DNA from: Dryas octopetala
Taxonomy: Eukaryota; Streptophyta; Magnoliopsida; Rosales; Rosaceae
Length of the DNA: 64,000 bases
Direction of reading: 5' to 3'
Assembly (NCBI GenBank): GCA_963921425.1
Contig: OY992835.1
Coordinates: 7,564,001-7,628,000, forward strand
Part shown: one piece after another, positions 10,631 through 20,856 of the stretch
Layout: the number at the start of each line of letters is the position of its first letter
How positions within the stretch are numbered: position 1 is the first letter of the stretch
Position numbers and translations under genes: made by a program
Notes under the pieces: generated by a model
Databases searched by the model: none
Seen by the model: the letters and a program-made list of their open reading frames with translations, nothing else
What the model was told of the DNA's origin: nothing

Positions 10631-13600
10631 TTAAGGATAATTGGAAACATCTGCTGAGAGGATTGGGAGCAACCAGGGGGGTGCTTCCTCAACCCAAGTG
10701 GAGAACTCATTACAAGATAAGGCCATTTTGGCTACAGCATCAGCTGCCATGTTACAGCTACGAGGTACCCATTGACAGGAGAAGGAGATAAATAAAAGAC
10801 CAAGTTCCACAGCCTCGTTGAACAGGGCAGCATCAGCCCCCAAGTAGAGCGATTGGGACACGATCTTCGCCACCGCATCCTTGGCATCAAGCTCCAGTAG
10901 AACATGCCTGAATCCCAAGTCCCAAGCAAAACGTAGTCCTTCTCTTGCTGCGATCAACTCGGTATGAGCAGGGCATATGAAGGGTTGCACCTGTAGCGCA
11001 CCAGCCGCCAAAAATTGGCCATCTTCATCTCGGATTACGATCCTGACACCGCGAGCACCCGACACAGAGCATGTCGCGCCATCAACATTGACTTTCACCC
11101 AACCAGCCAGTGGGCGCCTCCATTGATGGGTCAGTGTTGGTTTCGGTGTGTTCTCCTTTCTTAAGTTGGCCTCCCTATAGTTGCGTGCGAATTCACCCAT
11201 TCGCTCCACAAGCTTGAGGGGCGAGATAGCAGAGCCGTTAAAAAGAAAGTCGTTTCTGGCGTTCCATAAGCCCCAGCAAATATAAGCTGCAAGTGTCAGT
11301 TCAGTGTGGGAAAGGGTTGTAGTTAAGTAACGTAGAAAACCAGAGGAACCATCCCAAATCCACCTCCTCGAGGCACCATATATCACTGAGGATTTCCAGA
11401 CATCATGTGCATAGGGGCAATCCCAGAGGGCATGTAGCAAAGTCTCAAGAGCACGCTCATATCTGGGGCAAGAGGAGTCCAGGGTCACCTTTCTCATGTA
11501 TAAGGTGGCTCGGCATGGAACAAAATTGTGCATACATCTCCAGAGAAACAATTTGATTTTATTTGGGCATTGCAAGGTCCAAATTGACTTCCAAAGATTT
11601 GAGTTCACACCCGTTGAAGTAGTGGGGTTTCCAGCAATTCTATCCTTTTCAGATCGGGCAGTCTTGTACCCGCTGCGGACATTATAGAGGCCGTTCCGTT
11701 CGTAGTGCCAGAGGAGGCAGTCGTCTCTCATTTGTGTACTCAGGGGTATACTCAAAATCGCAGTGGCTTCTTCTTCCCAGAAAGATTCCCGAATGAGTTG
11801 TTCATTCCAAACACCTGGAGCTGAAAATAGTTCAGTGACAATTGTGTCCGGCGCCAATAGGGGAGGGGAACAGATTCGGAATGAGGAAGGTCTAGGGATC
11901 CATTTGTCTTGATACACGCGAACACAAAGCCCAGTACCCATCCTCCATCGTAGCCCCAGTTGAAGAAGCTCTCTGCCCCATAGGAGAGATCTCCAAATAT
12001 GTGAAGCATGACTGCCCAGCTGGGCGTGGAGGAGGATTCCATTGGGGAAGTATTTGGCCTGGTAGATCCTAGCCACCAGCGAGTTGGGCGCAATGAGGAG
12101 ACGCCAGCATTGCTTGGCAACCAGGGCTTGATTGAAGTCACCAATATGTCTGAATCCTAGACCACCACCATGTTTTCCACGGCATACAGCATCCCAGTTG
12201 GCCCAGTGAATTCCTTTAGCATTTTTGGCCTTGGCCCACCAGAATTTGGCGAAAATGGAATGGAGTTTTTGCCATACACCTTTAGGCATCCGAAAACAGC
12301 TCATTGAATAGGTGGGCATCGCTTGAAGGACGGCTTTGATTAAAACATCTTTCCCAGCACGTGATAGCAGTTTTTCTTTCCACCCATTAACCCGCTTCGT
12401 GACTCTGTCTAGGATTTCATGAAATAGCTGTTTCTTTCCTCTACCTGCAAAGGTTGGCAACCCCAAATATTTCTCATGGCATGCAACAATTTTAATTTGG
12501 AGGATATCACTCACCGTTGATTTCACTTCATCAATAACATTAGGACTGAAGCACACTGCTGACTTGGAAAAATTAATCATTTGCCCAGACGCCAATTCAT
12601 ATGCCTGGAATATTTCTTTGAGAGTGAGACTAGCTTCTCTGTTGGCATTAAGGAAAAGAATACTGTCATCAGCGAAGAAGAGGTGGGAGATCGAGGGGGC
12701 AGTGGGGGAAACGCGGACCCCCTCAATAGCCCCTCTATTCTCTGCCTCTCGCAGCAGGCCCGAAAAACCTTCAGTCACCATTAGAAACAAGTAAGGGGAA
12801 AGCAGGCAACCTTGTCTAAGACCCCGTTGTGGTGTGATGAGGCCGGTAGGCTGGCCATTCCAGAGCACAGAAAAGGAAGTAGTGGATACACAATCAAGCA
12901 GCCGAGCAACCCAGTCTACATGAAAGCCCAATTTAATCATAACTGCTTCAAGGAAACTCCATTCAACCCGATCATAGGCTTTGGCCATGTCAAGCTTAAT
13001 AGCCATCCTCCCTTGAACTCCTTTTTTTGTATGTTGGAGTGAATGTGTGAGCTCAAAGGCAGTCATAACATTGTCTAGGATCATCCTACCGGGCACAAAA
13101 GCACTTTGGGATTCAGATATCACAGAGGGGAGCACATCTTTCATGCGGATTGCAAAAGCTTTGGCGACAATTTTATAGACAACAGTACACAAGCTAATCG
13201 GTCGAAACTCAGTCACTCTTTCGGGCCTTTTGGTTTTAGGAATAAGGGCAATCAACGTATGATTAAATTCTTGGACACTAGTCTCTCCATTGAGGATACT
13301 TAAGCATTTGGCAGTCACTGCATCTCCCACTATATGCCAGCAGGATTGATAAAATAGTGCCGGCATTCCATCATGCCCAGGGGCCTTGGTAGGTCCAATA
13401 AGATTTAGAGCATGTTCCACATCCGCACGTGTGAAGGGTCGGAGGAGGCGGCTGTTCATTTCCTCAGTAACTTGCTTCTCAATTAGCTCCACAACCCTCT
13501 CAAGATGACCATTGCCTGTAGAAGAGAATAGGTCCTGGAAATAATTACAAAATAAGCCTCCAATTCGATAGCCCCGAGTTTCCCAATTACCATGATGATC

Positions 13601-14734
13601 GAATAACCCAGTGATTTTGTTTCTAAACTGTCTTGAGTTAGCACGCTCATGAAAATAGCGGGTGTTTTTATCCCCATCCCGTAACCACTCAACCCGCGAG
13701 CGTTGGCGCCATAAGATTTCTTCTTTTTCCAATAGGGTGTCAATAGTGTGCTCCATTTGTTTTCGGCGCAGTACCTCACTAGCATCAGTTCTGCCCAGTA
13801 AGCTCGCCACCACTTTCTTCGCATTCGCCAGCTGCTTGCGAACATTGCCATAGACATTCTGGTTCCAGCGTTTGAGGGCATGAGCACAGTGCTTTATGGA
13901 GTCAGCCAAGCCATGCCTATGTATATTGTCAGCCCAAGTAGTGTCCACAACATCAAGCCATCTTGGGTCTTTGAGCCACATCTGTTCAAAATGGAAGCGC
14001 CCCGGAGTGAATCGCTGTGCCTCTCGAGGGTCGGACGTTGTAGCTTCAGTGATAATGGGGAAGTGATCCGACCCAGTAGCAACCAGATGGAGAGTAGTCA
14101 CAAACGGGAAGAGTCCAAGCAGGTCTTTATTAACCAAGCAGCGGTCAAGTCTCTCTTCCACAGTCACCGTCCCTCCTTGGAGGCGAGCCCAGGTGTAGGG
14201 GTAGCCCATAGAACGCACTTCACAGAGACCTGCATCATCTATGGCTTCGCGGAAGGCCGCCATTTGGCATCTTGGTCTGTCCCTTAATCCAACCTTCTCA
14301 TTTGGTGATAAGATCTCATTGAAGTCACCAGAAATGATCCATGGCCGAGTTGCCCCATGAGAAATTCTACGTAAAAGCTCCCAAGAATGCTTCCGTAGAT
14401 GTGTAATGGAGTTGCCATAAAACCCCGTTAGTTGGAGATGTTCCCCTGTAGGAGAAGTTGCCCACAAATCAATATGTCCTTTCGAGAAAGAGCGCAATTT
14501 CGCCGTCCACCCCCCAGTCCAAAGAAATAATAAGCCTCCACCTAACCCGTCACGTTCCACCCAAAACGCTCCTGGCATCTTCAATTTATATTGTACTTTT
14601 TCCATTTGTAATCGTGTCATCCGTGTTTCCATGAGAAACACAAAGTCGGGCTTCTGTTCCCTCAAGATATCCTTGAGGGCTCGGAACGTCCCAGGTCGTC
14701 CTAATCCCTGGACGTTCCAGCTTAAAAGCTTCAT
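10631..14734 (-). CDS. LINE ORF2: endonuclease, reverse transcriptase, RNase H
   Basis: 1,367 aa. The N-terminus (KLLSWNVQGLGRPGTFRALK) is an exonuclease-endonuclease-phosphatase fold that nicks target DNA. The middle third is reverse transcriptase with FFADDSILF and LRQGCLLSPYLF. Next is a zf-RVT-like region (NKIKLFLWRCMHNFVPCRA). The last about 165 residues are a plant LINE RNase H with NVDGA, HTELIAA, LELDAKD and the final Asp in NMAADAV. In the zinc-finger-like stretch the usual CPRC appears as CPRY, so one cysteine is lost. The start overlaps the ORF1 stop (ATGA), which suggests coupled re-initiation of translation. No internal stop or frameshift is seen. Confidence 0.95.
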   Translation of the reverse strand: MKLLSWNVQGLGRPGTFRALKDILREQKPDFVFLMETRMTRLQMEKVQYKLKMPGAFWVERDGLGGGLLFLWTGGWTAKLRSFSKGHIDLWATSPTGEHLQLTGFYGNSITHLRKHSWELLRRISHGATRPWIISGDFNEILSPNEKVGLRDRPRCQMAAFREAIDDAGLCEVRSMGYPYTWARLQGGTVTVEERLDRCLVNKDLLGLFPFVTTLHLVATGSDHFPIITEATTSDPREAQRFTPGRFHFEQMWLKDPRWLDVVDTTWADNIHRHGLADSIKHCAHALKRWNQNVYGNVRKQLANAKKVVASLLGRTDASEVLRRKQMEHTIDTLLEKEEILWRQRSRVEWLRDGDKNTRYFHERANSRQFRNKITGLFDHHGNWETRGYRIGGLFCNYFQDLFSSTGNGHLERVVELIEKQVTEEMNSRLLRPFTRADVEHALNLIGPTKAPGHDGMPALFYQSCWHIVGDAVTAKCLSILNGETSVQEFNHTLIALIPKTKRPERVTEFRPISLCTVVYKIVAKAFAIRMKDVLPSVISESQSAFVPGRMILDNVMTAFELTHSLQHTKKGVQGRMAIKLDMAKAYDRVEWSFLEAVMIKLGFHVDWVARLLDCVSTTSFSVLWNGQPTGLITPQRGLRQGCLLSPYLFLMVTEGFSGLLREAENRGAIEGVRVSPTAPSISHLFFADDSILFLNANREASLTLKEIFQAYELASGQMINFSKSAVCFSPNVIDEVKSTVSDILQIKIVACHEKYLGLPTFAGRGKKQLFHEILDRVTKRVNGWKEKLLSRAGKDVLIKAVLQAMPTYSMSCFRMPKGVWQKLHSIFAKFWWAKAKNAKGIHWANWDAVCRGKHGGGLGFRHIGDFNQALVAKQCWRLLIAPNSLVARIYQAKYFPNGILLHAQLGSHASHIWRSLLWGRELLQLGLRWRMGTGLCVRVYQDKWIPRPSSFRICSPPLLAPDTIVTELFSAPGVWNEQLIRESFWEEEATAILSIPLSTQMRDDCLLWHYERNGLYNVRSGYKTARSEKDRIAGNPTTSTGVNSNLWKSIWTLQCPNKIKLFLWRCMHNFVPCRATLYMRKVTLDSSCPRYERALETLLHALWDCPYAHDVWKSSVIYGASRRWIWDGSSGFLRYLTTTLSHTELTLAAYICWGLWNARNDFLFNGSAISPLKLVERMGEFARNYREANLRKENTPKPTLTHQWRRPLAGWVKVNVDGATCSVSGARGVRIVIRDEDGQFLAAGALQVQPFICPAHTELIAAREGLRFAWDLGFRHVLLELDAKDAVAKIVSQSLYLGADAALFNEAVELGLLFISFSCQWVPRSCNMAADAVAKMALSCNEFSTWVEEAPPWLLPILSADVSNYP

Positions 14735-16425
14735 TGTTGGTGGTGGGCCGGGGCATCTGGTCCCACCACTTCTGCATTCTGAGCCTCAGAAGCCAGTTTC
14801 CCTTTTTTTGAAGCCACACCCTTTACTTCATCTTCCTTAGTCATCTTTCTTTTTTCCCCCAGAGTGTTAACGTTCTCAAGTTCATCCGTTTCCATTCCTG
14901 TTCCCTGTTGCCTCGCTATCTTTTTCCATTTTCCTCCTCCTCTCCCACCCTTTCCCTTGCTAGCAGTGTCCAAAGGGCTTCTCTGCATCTCAGCCGCTGC
15001 CTGGGTGCCACCTCCCTGACTCCTTACTGGAGAAACTCCTGAATCAGTGCCATGAATAATCTTTTTGAACATGTCTCCCAGGTTGCGGGCTTGTTTAGTG
15101 AGCCCCTCCAGTGGGTTCCCATCCATAGAGGGAGCTGGGACACTAGAGGTACCGGTGGGAGCAATCAAGGCATTTTTGAGTGTATTGAGTGCTTGAGTTA
15201 CAGGCACTGCTTGCTCTCGCAGAGGGACCTCCCCTGAGGTTGCCGTCGTTTCATTTCTTTTCTGCCGTAAGTCCTCCCCTGATATTTTTCCAGTGGCATC
15301 AAGCAAGGCTCTGCCCCCCTCCACCTCTCCCATGCGTTCCAGTCTTCCCTTCTCCTTCCTTCCCCATTCTGCAGTCCCAGTAAACTTCTTTGTCTGTTCA
15401 ACCCTTATATCCGGTGGAGGGTGCGTCGGTTCGGATCGCTTGGCCCCTGAAGGATGGGGCTTTTCAATTGTCAGTCTGTCTGGTGATCTAATCTCCACGT
15501 TCTGTCGCTCCACTGCATGGTTCCCTACCCCGCCTCCCAGGTTTGTTTTCCCAGGAGTAGAGTTCAACTTTCCATTGGGTTGCTTCCTAGCTTTTCCCAA
15601 TTCTCTTTCCACTGCCTCCTCCACCCTCTCTTCCACTTCCTCTGCAACCGCTTCTGGAATTCCCACATCAAGTGGTGTAAATTTGCTAGGCTCTCCCTTG
15701 GCATAGAGCCAGTCACTCCATTGTTTTGCGGGGTTTTTCTTCTGGTCATCATTGGCATAAGAGCATAGTCGAGAGTTGTGTCCGAGGCGGCCACAATCAT
15801 GGCAGAAAGTCGGTAGCCGTTCGTAGCGAAATTCCGCTGTTCCCATCACGCCATCATCAAGAAGGAGTTTTTTGATGCGCGGTAGAGGTCTGGTGACATC
15901 AAGACGTACCCGAACACGGAGGAAGCGGCCAATTAGGTGTGCCTCAAAGCCACCCGCTACTTCCAGGCATTGTCCAATGCCATCCCCGATGATCTTCCCA
16001 ATTTCCTCAGTCATGTAGTCAAAAGGGAGGTTAGGACATTGGATCCAGAAGTCAGCAAATTTCAGCTTCATTTGTGATGGGGCAACACTGCCATCTGGCT
16101 CCTCTAGGAGAACTAAGGCTCTATCAAAGGTCCATGGCGCCTGACGCAGGATTTGTGCTTTGTCCTCCACAAAGGTGAATGTGAATAGGAATAGGTTGGG
16201 CCCGAGATCTTTAGTCGTCACCTGCCCCAGCGAGTCCCAGAGTTTGATCATAGTTAGCTTGAAAGCAGTGCGATTGAAGGGTTTTGAAGTCAAGACTTGG
16301 GCGACTAAACTTCTCTTCAGTACTTCTTGATTGGTTTGTGATTGGGGTTTGGCAATGGTGATTGCCTCAACCTCATCCTCAGTGAGCAATAAGGACTTCG
16401 CAAGACTGGTCGTAATCTCCTCCAT
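14731..16425 (-). CDS. LINE ORF1: gag-like DUF4283 protein with CCHC knuckle
   Basis: 564 aa. The N-terminal about 190 residues fit the DUF4283 domain of plant LINE and gag-like proteins (KLWDSLGQVTTKDLGPNLFL, then LRQAPWTFDRALVLLEEPDG). A zinc knuckle of the form CX2CX4HX4C follows (CHDCGRLGHNSRLC). The C-terminal half is basic and low in order. It is expected to bind the element RNA as a nucleoprotein. The stop is shared with the start of ORF2. A minus-strand leader of about 150 nt precedes the ATG. Confidence 0.92.
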   Translation of the reverse strand: MEEITTSLAKSLLLTEDEVEAITIAKPQSQTNQEVLKRSLVAQVLTSKPFNRTAFKLTMIKLWDSLGQVTTKDLGPNLFLFTFTFVEDKAQILRQAPWTFDRALVLLEEPDGSVAPSQMKLKFADFWIQCPNLPFDYMTEEIGKIIGDGIGQCLEVAGGFEAHLIGRFLRVRVRLDVTRPLPRIKKLLLDDGVMGTAEFRYERLPTFCHDCGRLGHNSRLCSYANDDQKKNPAKQWSDWLYAKGEPSKFTPLDVGIPEAVAEEVEERVEEAVERELGKARKQPNGKLNSTPGKTNLGGGVGNHAVERQNVEIRSPDRLTIEKPHPSGAKRSEPTHPPPDIRVEQTKKFTGTAEWGRKEKGRLERMGEVEGGRALLDATGKISGEDLRQKRNETTATSGEVPLREQAVPVTQALNTLKNALIAPTGTSSVPAPSMDGNPLEGLTKQARNLGDMFKKIIHGTDSGVSPVRSQGGGTQAAAEMQRSPLDTASKGKGGRGGGKWKKIARQQGTGMETDELENVNTLGEKRKMTKEDEVKGVASKKGKLASEAQNAEVVGPDAPAHHQQ

Positions 16426-16802
16426 AGCACAAGGGAGATACAGATGAAACGCTGTTCCACCGTCGAATCTTCGTCGTCAGCTCCACCGCTGCAGGAGTTG
16501 GAAAACCCTAACCCTAGCTACGAGTACTCGAGGCGTAGGAGTCAAGGAAGGAATAGAACTCTTACTTGAGAGGGGAATCCAATATAAAGTAGTTTAATGG
16601 AATTTATATTATTTTTTATTTTTGGGTTCCTTCATAGCAGAGTTTATTTGGGTTCCTTTACTTCATGTTCTTTTATGCTTAACCTAGATATAATGTTTCT
16701 TTAGTGCTTGTCTCTGCTGCCCTTTCACCTTATATTGATCATAGATAGTTTTATATCTTTATGTTCTATAATTCTCTAACCTTGCTGACTTTTGCTACTT
16801 AG

Positions 16803-17131
16803 GTTCTTGCCTCTCTCCATCATGCAGTCATTCCTTATCTATCTAATCTTGTCTTGTTATGGTAAAGTTACATACTAAAGTGGTTTTATTTTATTTTTCA
16901 TATCTTTTCTTTGTAACTTTGAGTCTAATTCATTGCTTGACAACATGCAGTGACTTCTTAACTAAATCATACAACATTGGTGGTGTTATCAGTGTCATGG
17001 CTCTTAGCAGCCTCTTCATCCTCATAAAAAATATGGTTTAGACTTTAGAGTACCCCAACTTTTATGAGAAACTTTATGCATTGTTGGTTCCTTTAATTTT
17101 TATGGCAAAACATTGGTCAATATCTTTTCAG
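16803..17131 (+). pseudogene. Captured NOC4-like gene fragment, two exons
   Basis: Exon 16803-16861 (VLASLHHAVIPYLSNLVLL) and exon 16951-17131 join in phase through a split Cys codon (TG|T), both with AG/GT borders. The second encodes DFLTKSYNIGGVISVMALSS and, beyond an in-frame TAG near 17039, LEYPNFYEKLYALLVP and FMAKH. From memory this matches the CBF/Mak21-type core of NOC4, a nucleolar 40S biogenesis factor. Only this core piece is present, and the stop makes it non-coding. It lies in CACTA element A in sense with the MYB and HMGR pieces. Confidence 0.85.
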
Positions 17132-17326
17132 GTAATGCTAATTACTACTATTGTAACAGTTTTCAGAAGCTAAAGTTGTATAGCTAGTGAGAAAACCCAG
17201 GAAATTGACATAAATTTTTTATCCTTTTAGATATGTTGTGTTCATGATAATCAATTGAATGCAACATAAAATATATTCTATGTGATAGCTAATTATAAGG
17301 CCTGATATGGATTATACAATCTACAG

Positions 17327-17520
17327 AGCTTACCGGCTCTGCCATGGCTGGTGCTCTTGGTGGGTTCAATACCCACGCCAGCAATATTGTTGCTGCAATC
17401 TACATAGCCACTGGCCAGGATCCTGCTCAGAATGTAGAGAGCTCTCACTGAATTAACATGATGGAAGCTGTGAACAATGGCAGGGACCTTTACATCTCAG
17501 TCAGTGTGCCTTCCATTGAG
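17327..17520 (+). pseudogene. Captured HMG-CoA reductase exon fragment
   Basis: Between an AG acceptor (17325-17326) and a GT donor (17521) the frame reads [20 protein letters not shown], then [14 protein letters not shown], a stop codon, and INMMEAVNNGRDLYISVSVP with SIE. This is a highly conserved part of plant HMGR, the rate-setting mevalonate enzyme. The stop stands where a Cys codon is usual, so one base change explains it. No other HMGR exon was found, so the piece is a capture by CACTA element A, not a local gene. Confidence 0.92.
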
Positions 17521-18299
17521 GTACAATACAACTAATTGATGCTTCTTTTGAGTGAATTTATCTCATTCTAAATTTTAAATGAGTTTTGAAGTTGATGTCA
17601 AATCCATGGCCTAGTTTTTTGGGGAATGTTATTCTTTTGCTTGTGTTTCTTGCATTTTTTCCTTTCTCATGTACACTACCTATCTCTATTGACATGCCCT
17701 TTGCAGTATATTGCACTTGCAAATCACTATATGTTTGAAATTTTCATATATTTTTATTCTTACAAGTTACAATGAATTTAGATAACAATATAGACCATTT
17801 GCTATGAAATCTTGAATATTTTAGTAATGTGATTTGGTATGAAAACTCAATTTGCTTCTTTTTAGTGCTGTGATTTTGTAATTTTGTTTGATTTTTCCAA
17901 TTGTTAGGTGATCGAATTTATAAGGAAAGCAGTACACATGGGAGGAAATTGAAGTCAATGAGGTGCAGATTTCATGGGTTAATTTTGATTCAATTAGTTT
18001 GTAAAATTATTTTCCCTCATGAACTGCTATGATACAAATTAGAACAAGTGTGCACTGCCATGCCTTATATTTGTACATGTTGATGACTATATAGGCCTAG
18101 CTTAGATTTAAGGATGGGGTTAGAGATGAGGTCTCCCCCTAATTTTTGTGATATGTAGACATATTTTGGGTACTTGGAGATATTGAAATTTATGTGAATT
18201 GAGGATCTTTACTATGTAATGGATGTTGAGCATTTATCTCAAATGGGTTGGCCACTAAAAAAATATGCAATACAAGTGTAATGGTATTGAGCAATTATC

Positions 18300-18910
18300 T
18301 CAGTTTTCAGGATCGAAAAAATTGATATCTAAACTGGATTTACATAACAATAATTTCAAAATATACGAGATCAGTTCTTTCAATGTAAGTGATATCAATC
18401 ATGCCTTCAAAATCAGTTTCATCACTCAAAATGATGTCTATTGAGTATATTTATACCAGTTTCATACTTTTAAAACATATAATTCAGATATACGATATCA
18501 TTTCTTAGAATCAATAATGATATCTATGAGACTATTTATATCAGTTCCGTAATTCAGGAACATATAAGTCTGATCTAAGATATCTGTTCTTATACACAAT
18601 ACAGATGTCTATTGAAATAATTATACCAGTTATACGATTAAAACTCATATTATTCATTTATAAGATATCAGTTATAAATATAATACTGATATAATATATT
18701 ATAAATATATCATTTATTGTGTTTTTAACCATCCGAGAAGGAAAAATATATCGCATTTAAAAAATGAACTGATGTAAAAAATGATATAGATATCAGTTCA
18801 AAACTGATATGTAAACCAATGAGAATAGATATCACGCTTTCCTATATCGAATTTTAGGGGCCTTAGATATCGGTAAATTACTGATATGTATGAGCTTTTT
18901 TGTAGTAGTG
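18300..18910. repeat. GATATCAGT-type subterminal repeats of element A
   Basis: Many short copies of AYTGATATC / GATATCAGT in both orientations crowd the right end of element A. The same motif fills the ends at 3512, 20539 and 38770. In CACTA elements such repeats bind the TNPA-type protein; here that role is inferred. Confidence 0.8.
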
Positions 18911-19500
18911 TCCCCCTAACTATCATTAGTTTCAAAATATTAGACAATCACAATATATAGGGGAGAAACTTATTGAGAGGGATCCCTTTTGACAAGAACC
19001 AAAAGGATTGTACGTGGGCCCTACCCTTAATGCTATGCAATAATCTAAACCGGTTATTTGTTAGTAAATAAATATGACCAAATTAATAAATAGACGAACA
19101 CTTGTAACAATAGGTAGATTAGAGACGTACAGAAAATGTTGATGTACATTGAACATATGTTCAAGTGAACTTATCAAGTCATGAAAACCATGATGGGCTA
19201 ATAGATCCAGCTTCCTCCCAACAGGATGCCTTTTCATGTAAATCTTAACATACATGAAAGTATCAATAGTACTAGTAATTTTAGCTACAAATACACTGCC
19301 TTTAATTGTAATTTCATAACATAAAATTGTGAAAAATTGTCGTCCACATAACTCAACTAGGCTAAGAACTAGGTATATTGCATAGATATTAACCTATCAA
19401 TCAATATGCAGAAACCCGGCCATCAACACTCAAATTGCAGAAATCAATACCCAATTAACATTACTGCAACCACAACCAAGAAAAGAGAAGGAGAATTACC

Positions 19501-19501
<1 letters not shown>

Positions 19502-19586
<85 letters not shown>
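19502..19586. repeat. (GA)n microsatellite
   Basis: About 42 GA units between the Aux/IAA-like exon and the leader of the CACTA end at 20539. Confidence 0.95.
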
Positions 19587-19587
<1 letters not shown>

Positions 19588-19699
19588 GCCTATAAGTCGA
19601 AACCTAGAAAACACAAGCATAAAAAAAACCTAATCTCAATCAAAAATAGAACTAGAAATTTAACAATCTGAAAATACCTGAGAGGAATGCGAGGAAGGA

Positions 19700-20123
19700 A
19701 TCAGAAAAAAAAAATTGAAAACCCTAACTCATTTACCTTAGATATCTCAACGCGCGTACCTGCAGTGAGCTTTTAGTATGGTTAGGGTTGAGATCGAGAT
19801 CAAGAATGGATATTTGGGTTAAAGTTCAGATCGAGATGGAGAATCGATGCGCCACCGTGCATTGCCGTCGGAACAAAAGAAAGGTACTAGAAGGTTCAGC
19901 GCACCGAGAAGAGAAGGTTAGTGGTGGCACGACACCTTGCTGTCGTCGAAAACTGTGGATCACCAGAAATGAGTTTGACGCTGTTTGGGTTCGAATCGGG
20001 TCCTTGGTTGGGTGTTCAAGGAGATGGAGACCATAAGGAGAAGGGAGAGGAGGAGGTGAGCAGCCCAGTGTCGGTCCCGTCGCAGCCGCCGGCACACGGT
20101 GGCAGATCGAAGAGAGAACTCGG

Positions 20124-20217
<94 letters not shown>

Positions 20218-20539
20218 GAAGGGGGGGCTGTGGGAAAGTGAAAAAATATTTCACTTTCTCAAGTCTTCTTTTAAGTTTGGTACACAAAAAAATCTTTTAA
20301 GTCTTCTGGAATTTTGCACTTCTATTTGTCTAAGTCATCAGTTATGACTTTAGTTATCAGTTTTTGAGATTATGCTGGTCAAAGGGCAGTTTTTTACACA
20401 TTAGTTTTAAATCTTGGCCATATTTAATCTCATTTACATATGGGCCGAAAAATCAACTGATATCTAAATTTATATTATATCAGTTTTCATATAAACCGAT
20501 AACTAACTAGTGATGTCTATCAAAGTTTTTATACTAGTG
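19700..20539 (-). mobile_element. CACTA end B with leader exon (other end not found)
   Basis: Read on the minus strand the terminus is CACTAGTATAAAAACTTTG at 20539, followed by GATATCAGT-like motifs. A GC-rich leader with a CT tract (20127-20211 on the plus strand as GA) follows, ending near an AG|GTATTTTC donor around 19680. The layout copies the left end of element A. Downstream in sense lies the Aux/IAA-like fragment. I could not find the partner end or a matching target duplication, so the extent is unknown. Confidence 0.6.
20127..20211. repeat. (GA)n microsatellite
   Basis: Long GA run inside the leader of CACTA end B. ORFs of Arg-Glu or Leu-Ser repeats across it are artefacts. Confidence 0.95.
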
Positions 20540-20856
20540 TCAATGATTCTCCAAATTTTTAAGTCTAGAATGTTTGATTTAAAAACACCATTGCCTTTCT
20601 CAAATTCACTTGATAATTATAATTTTTATATATTAAGCTAACCCTATATGTCTACTAGCTATTCACCAATTTTCAATTAATATTTGGTATTTAATCTTAA
20701 TTTTTTACTTTTTTATAACCCAAATTAGAAGTTTATTGTGCCTACTTTTTTTTTTTTTTTCATATATAGCGGGTAGTAGATTATATGTATATATATTGGG
20801 TGTTTAAATGTTTACAGTATTTGGGTGTTTATATTTTGATGTTCATAATTGCTAAC

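Larger units (their letters stand above)
10601..16575 (-). mobile_element. Full-length L1-type LINE retrotransposon
   Basis: The element runs on the minus strand, with a short poly(A) seen as T8 at 10601-10608. A 9-bp target duplication AATCCAATA stands at 10592-10600 and 16576-16584. The 5' UTR is about 150 nt, and two long uninterrupted ORFs overlap by ATGA. It is inserted in CACTA element A between the MYB and NOC4 fragments. Intact ORFs and a perfect target repeat suggest a recent insertion. Confidence 0.95.
7523..18910 (+). mobile_element. CACTA element A, 11.4 kb, with captured host exons and a nested LINE
   Basis: The termini are perfect inverted repeats of 29 bp starting CACTACTACAAAAAAGCTCA. 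The 3-bp target duplication TCC flanks both sides (7520-7522, 18911-18913). The right 600 bp carry GATATCAGT-type subterminal repeats. Without the 6-kb LINE the element is about 5.4 kb. Inside are a spliced-looking leader and fragments of MYB, NOC4 and HMG-CoA reductase genes, all on the plus strand. I see no TNPD or TNPA transposase, so it is non-autonomous. Confidence 0.95.
7203..19275 (-). pseudogene. Aux/IAA-like gene fragment split by CACTA element A
   Basis: On the minus strand, 19275-19148 encodes a piece with VKIYMKRHPVGRKLDLLAHH and SLEHMF, matching domain III (PB1) of Aux/IAA auxin repressors, ending at a GT donor. The next exon was cut by element A: after removing A and one TCC target copy it continues at 7522-7400 with a His run and VLKYEDEEGDLMMVEDV, the domain IV region, then a GTAAGT donor. 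A last exon at 7314-7203 ends in TAG but does not resemble the canonical Aux/IAA C-terminus. Domains I and II (repression and degron) are not visible. The fragment lies in sense behind a CACTA leader at 19700-20539, so it may be a captured fragment rather than a native gene. Domain match is good; gene status and exact splice phase are uncertain. Confidence 0.6.

Noticed and set aside
10631-16425. Many plus-strand ORFs of 60-137 codons across the LINE
   Set aside because: Antisense shadows of the two LINE ORFs.
6315-20542. CACTATTAAAAA near 6315 as the partner of end B (20539)
   Set aside because: Weak match, no subterminal repeats there and no shared target bases.
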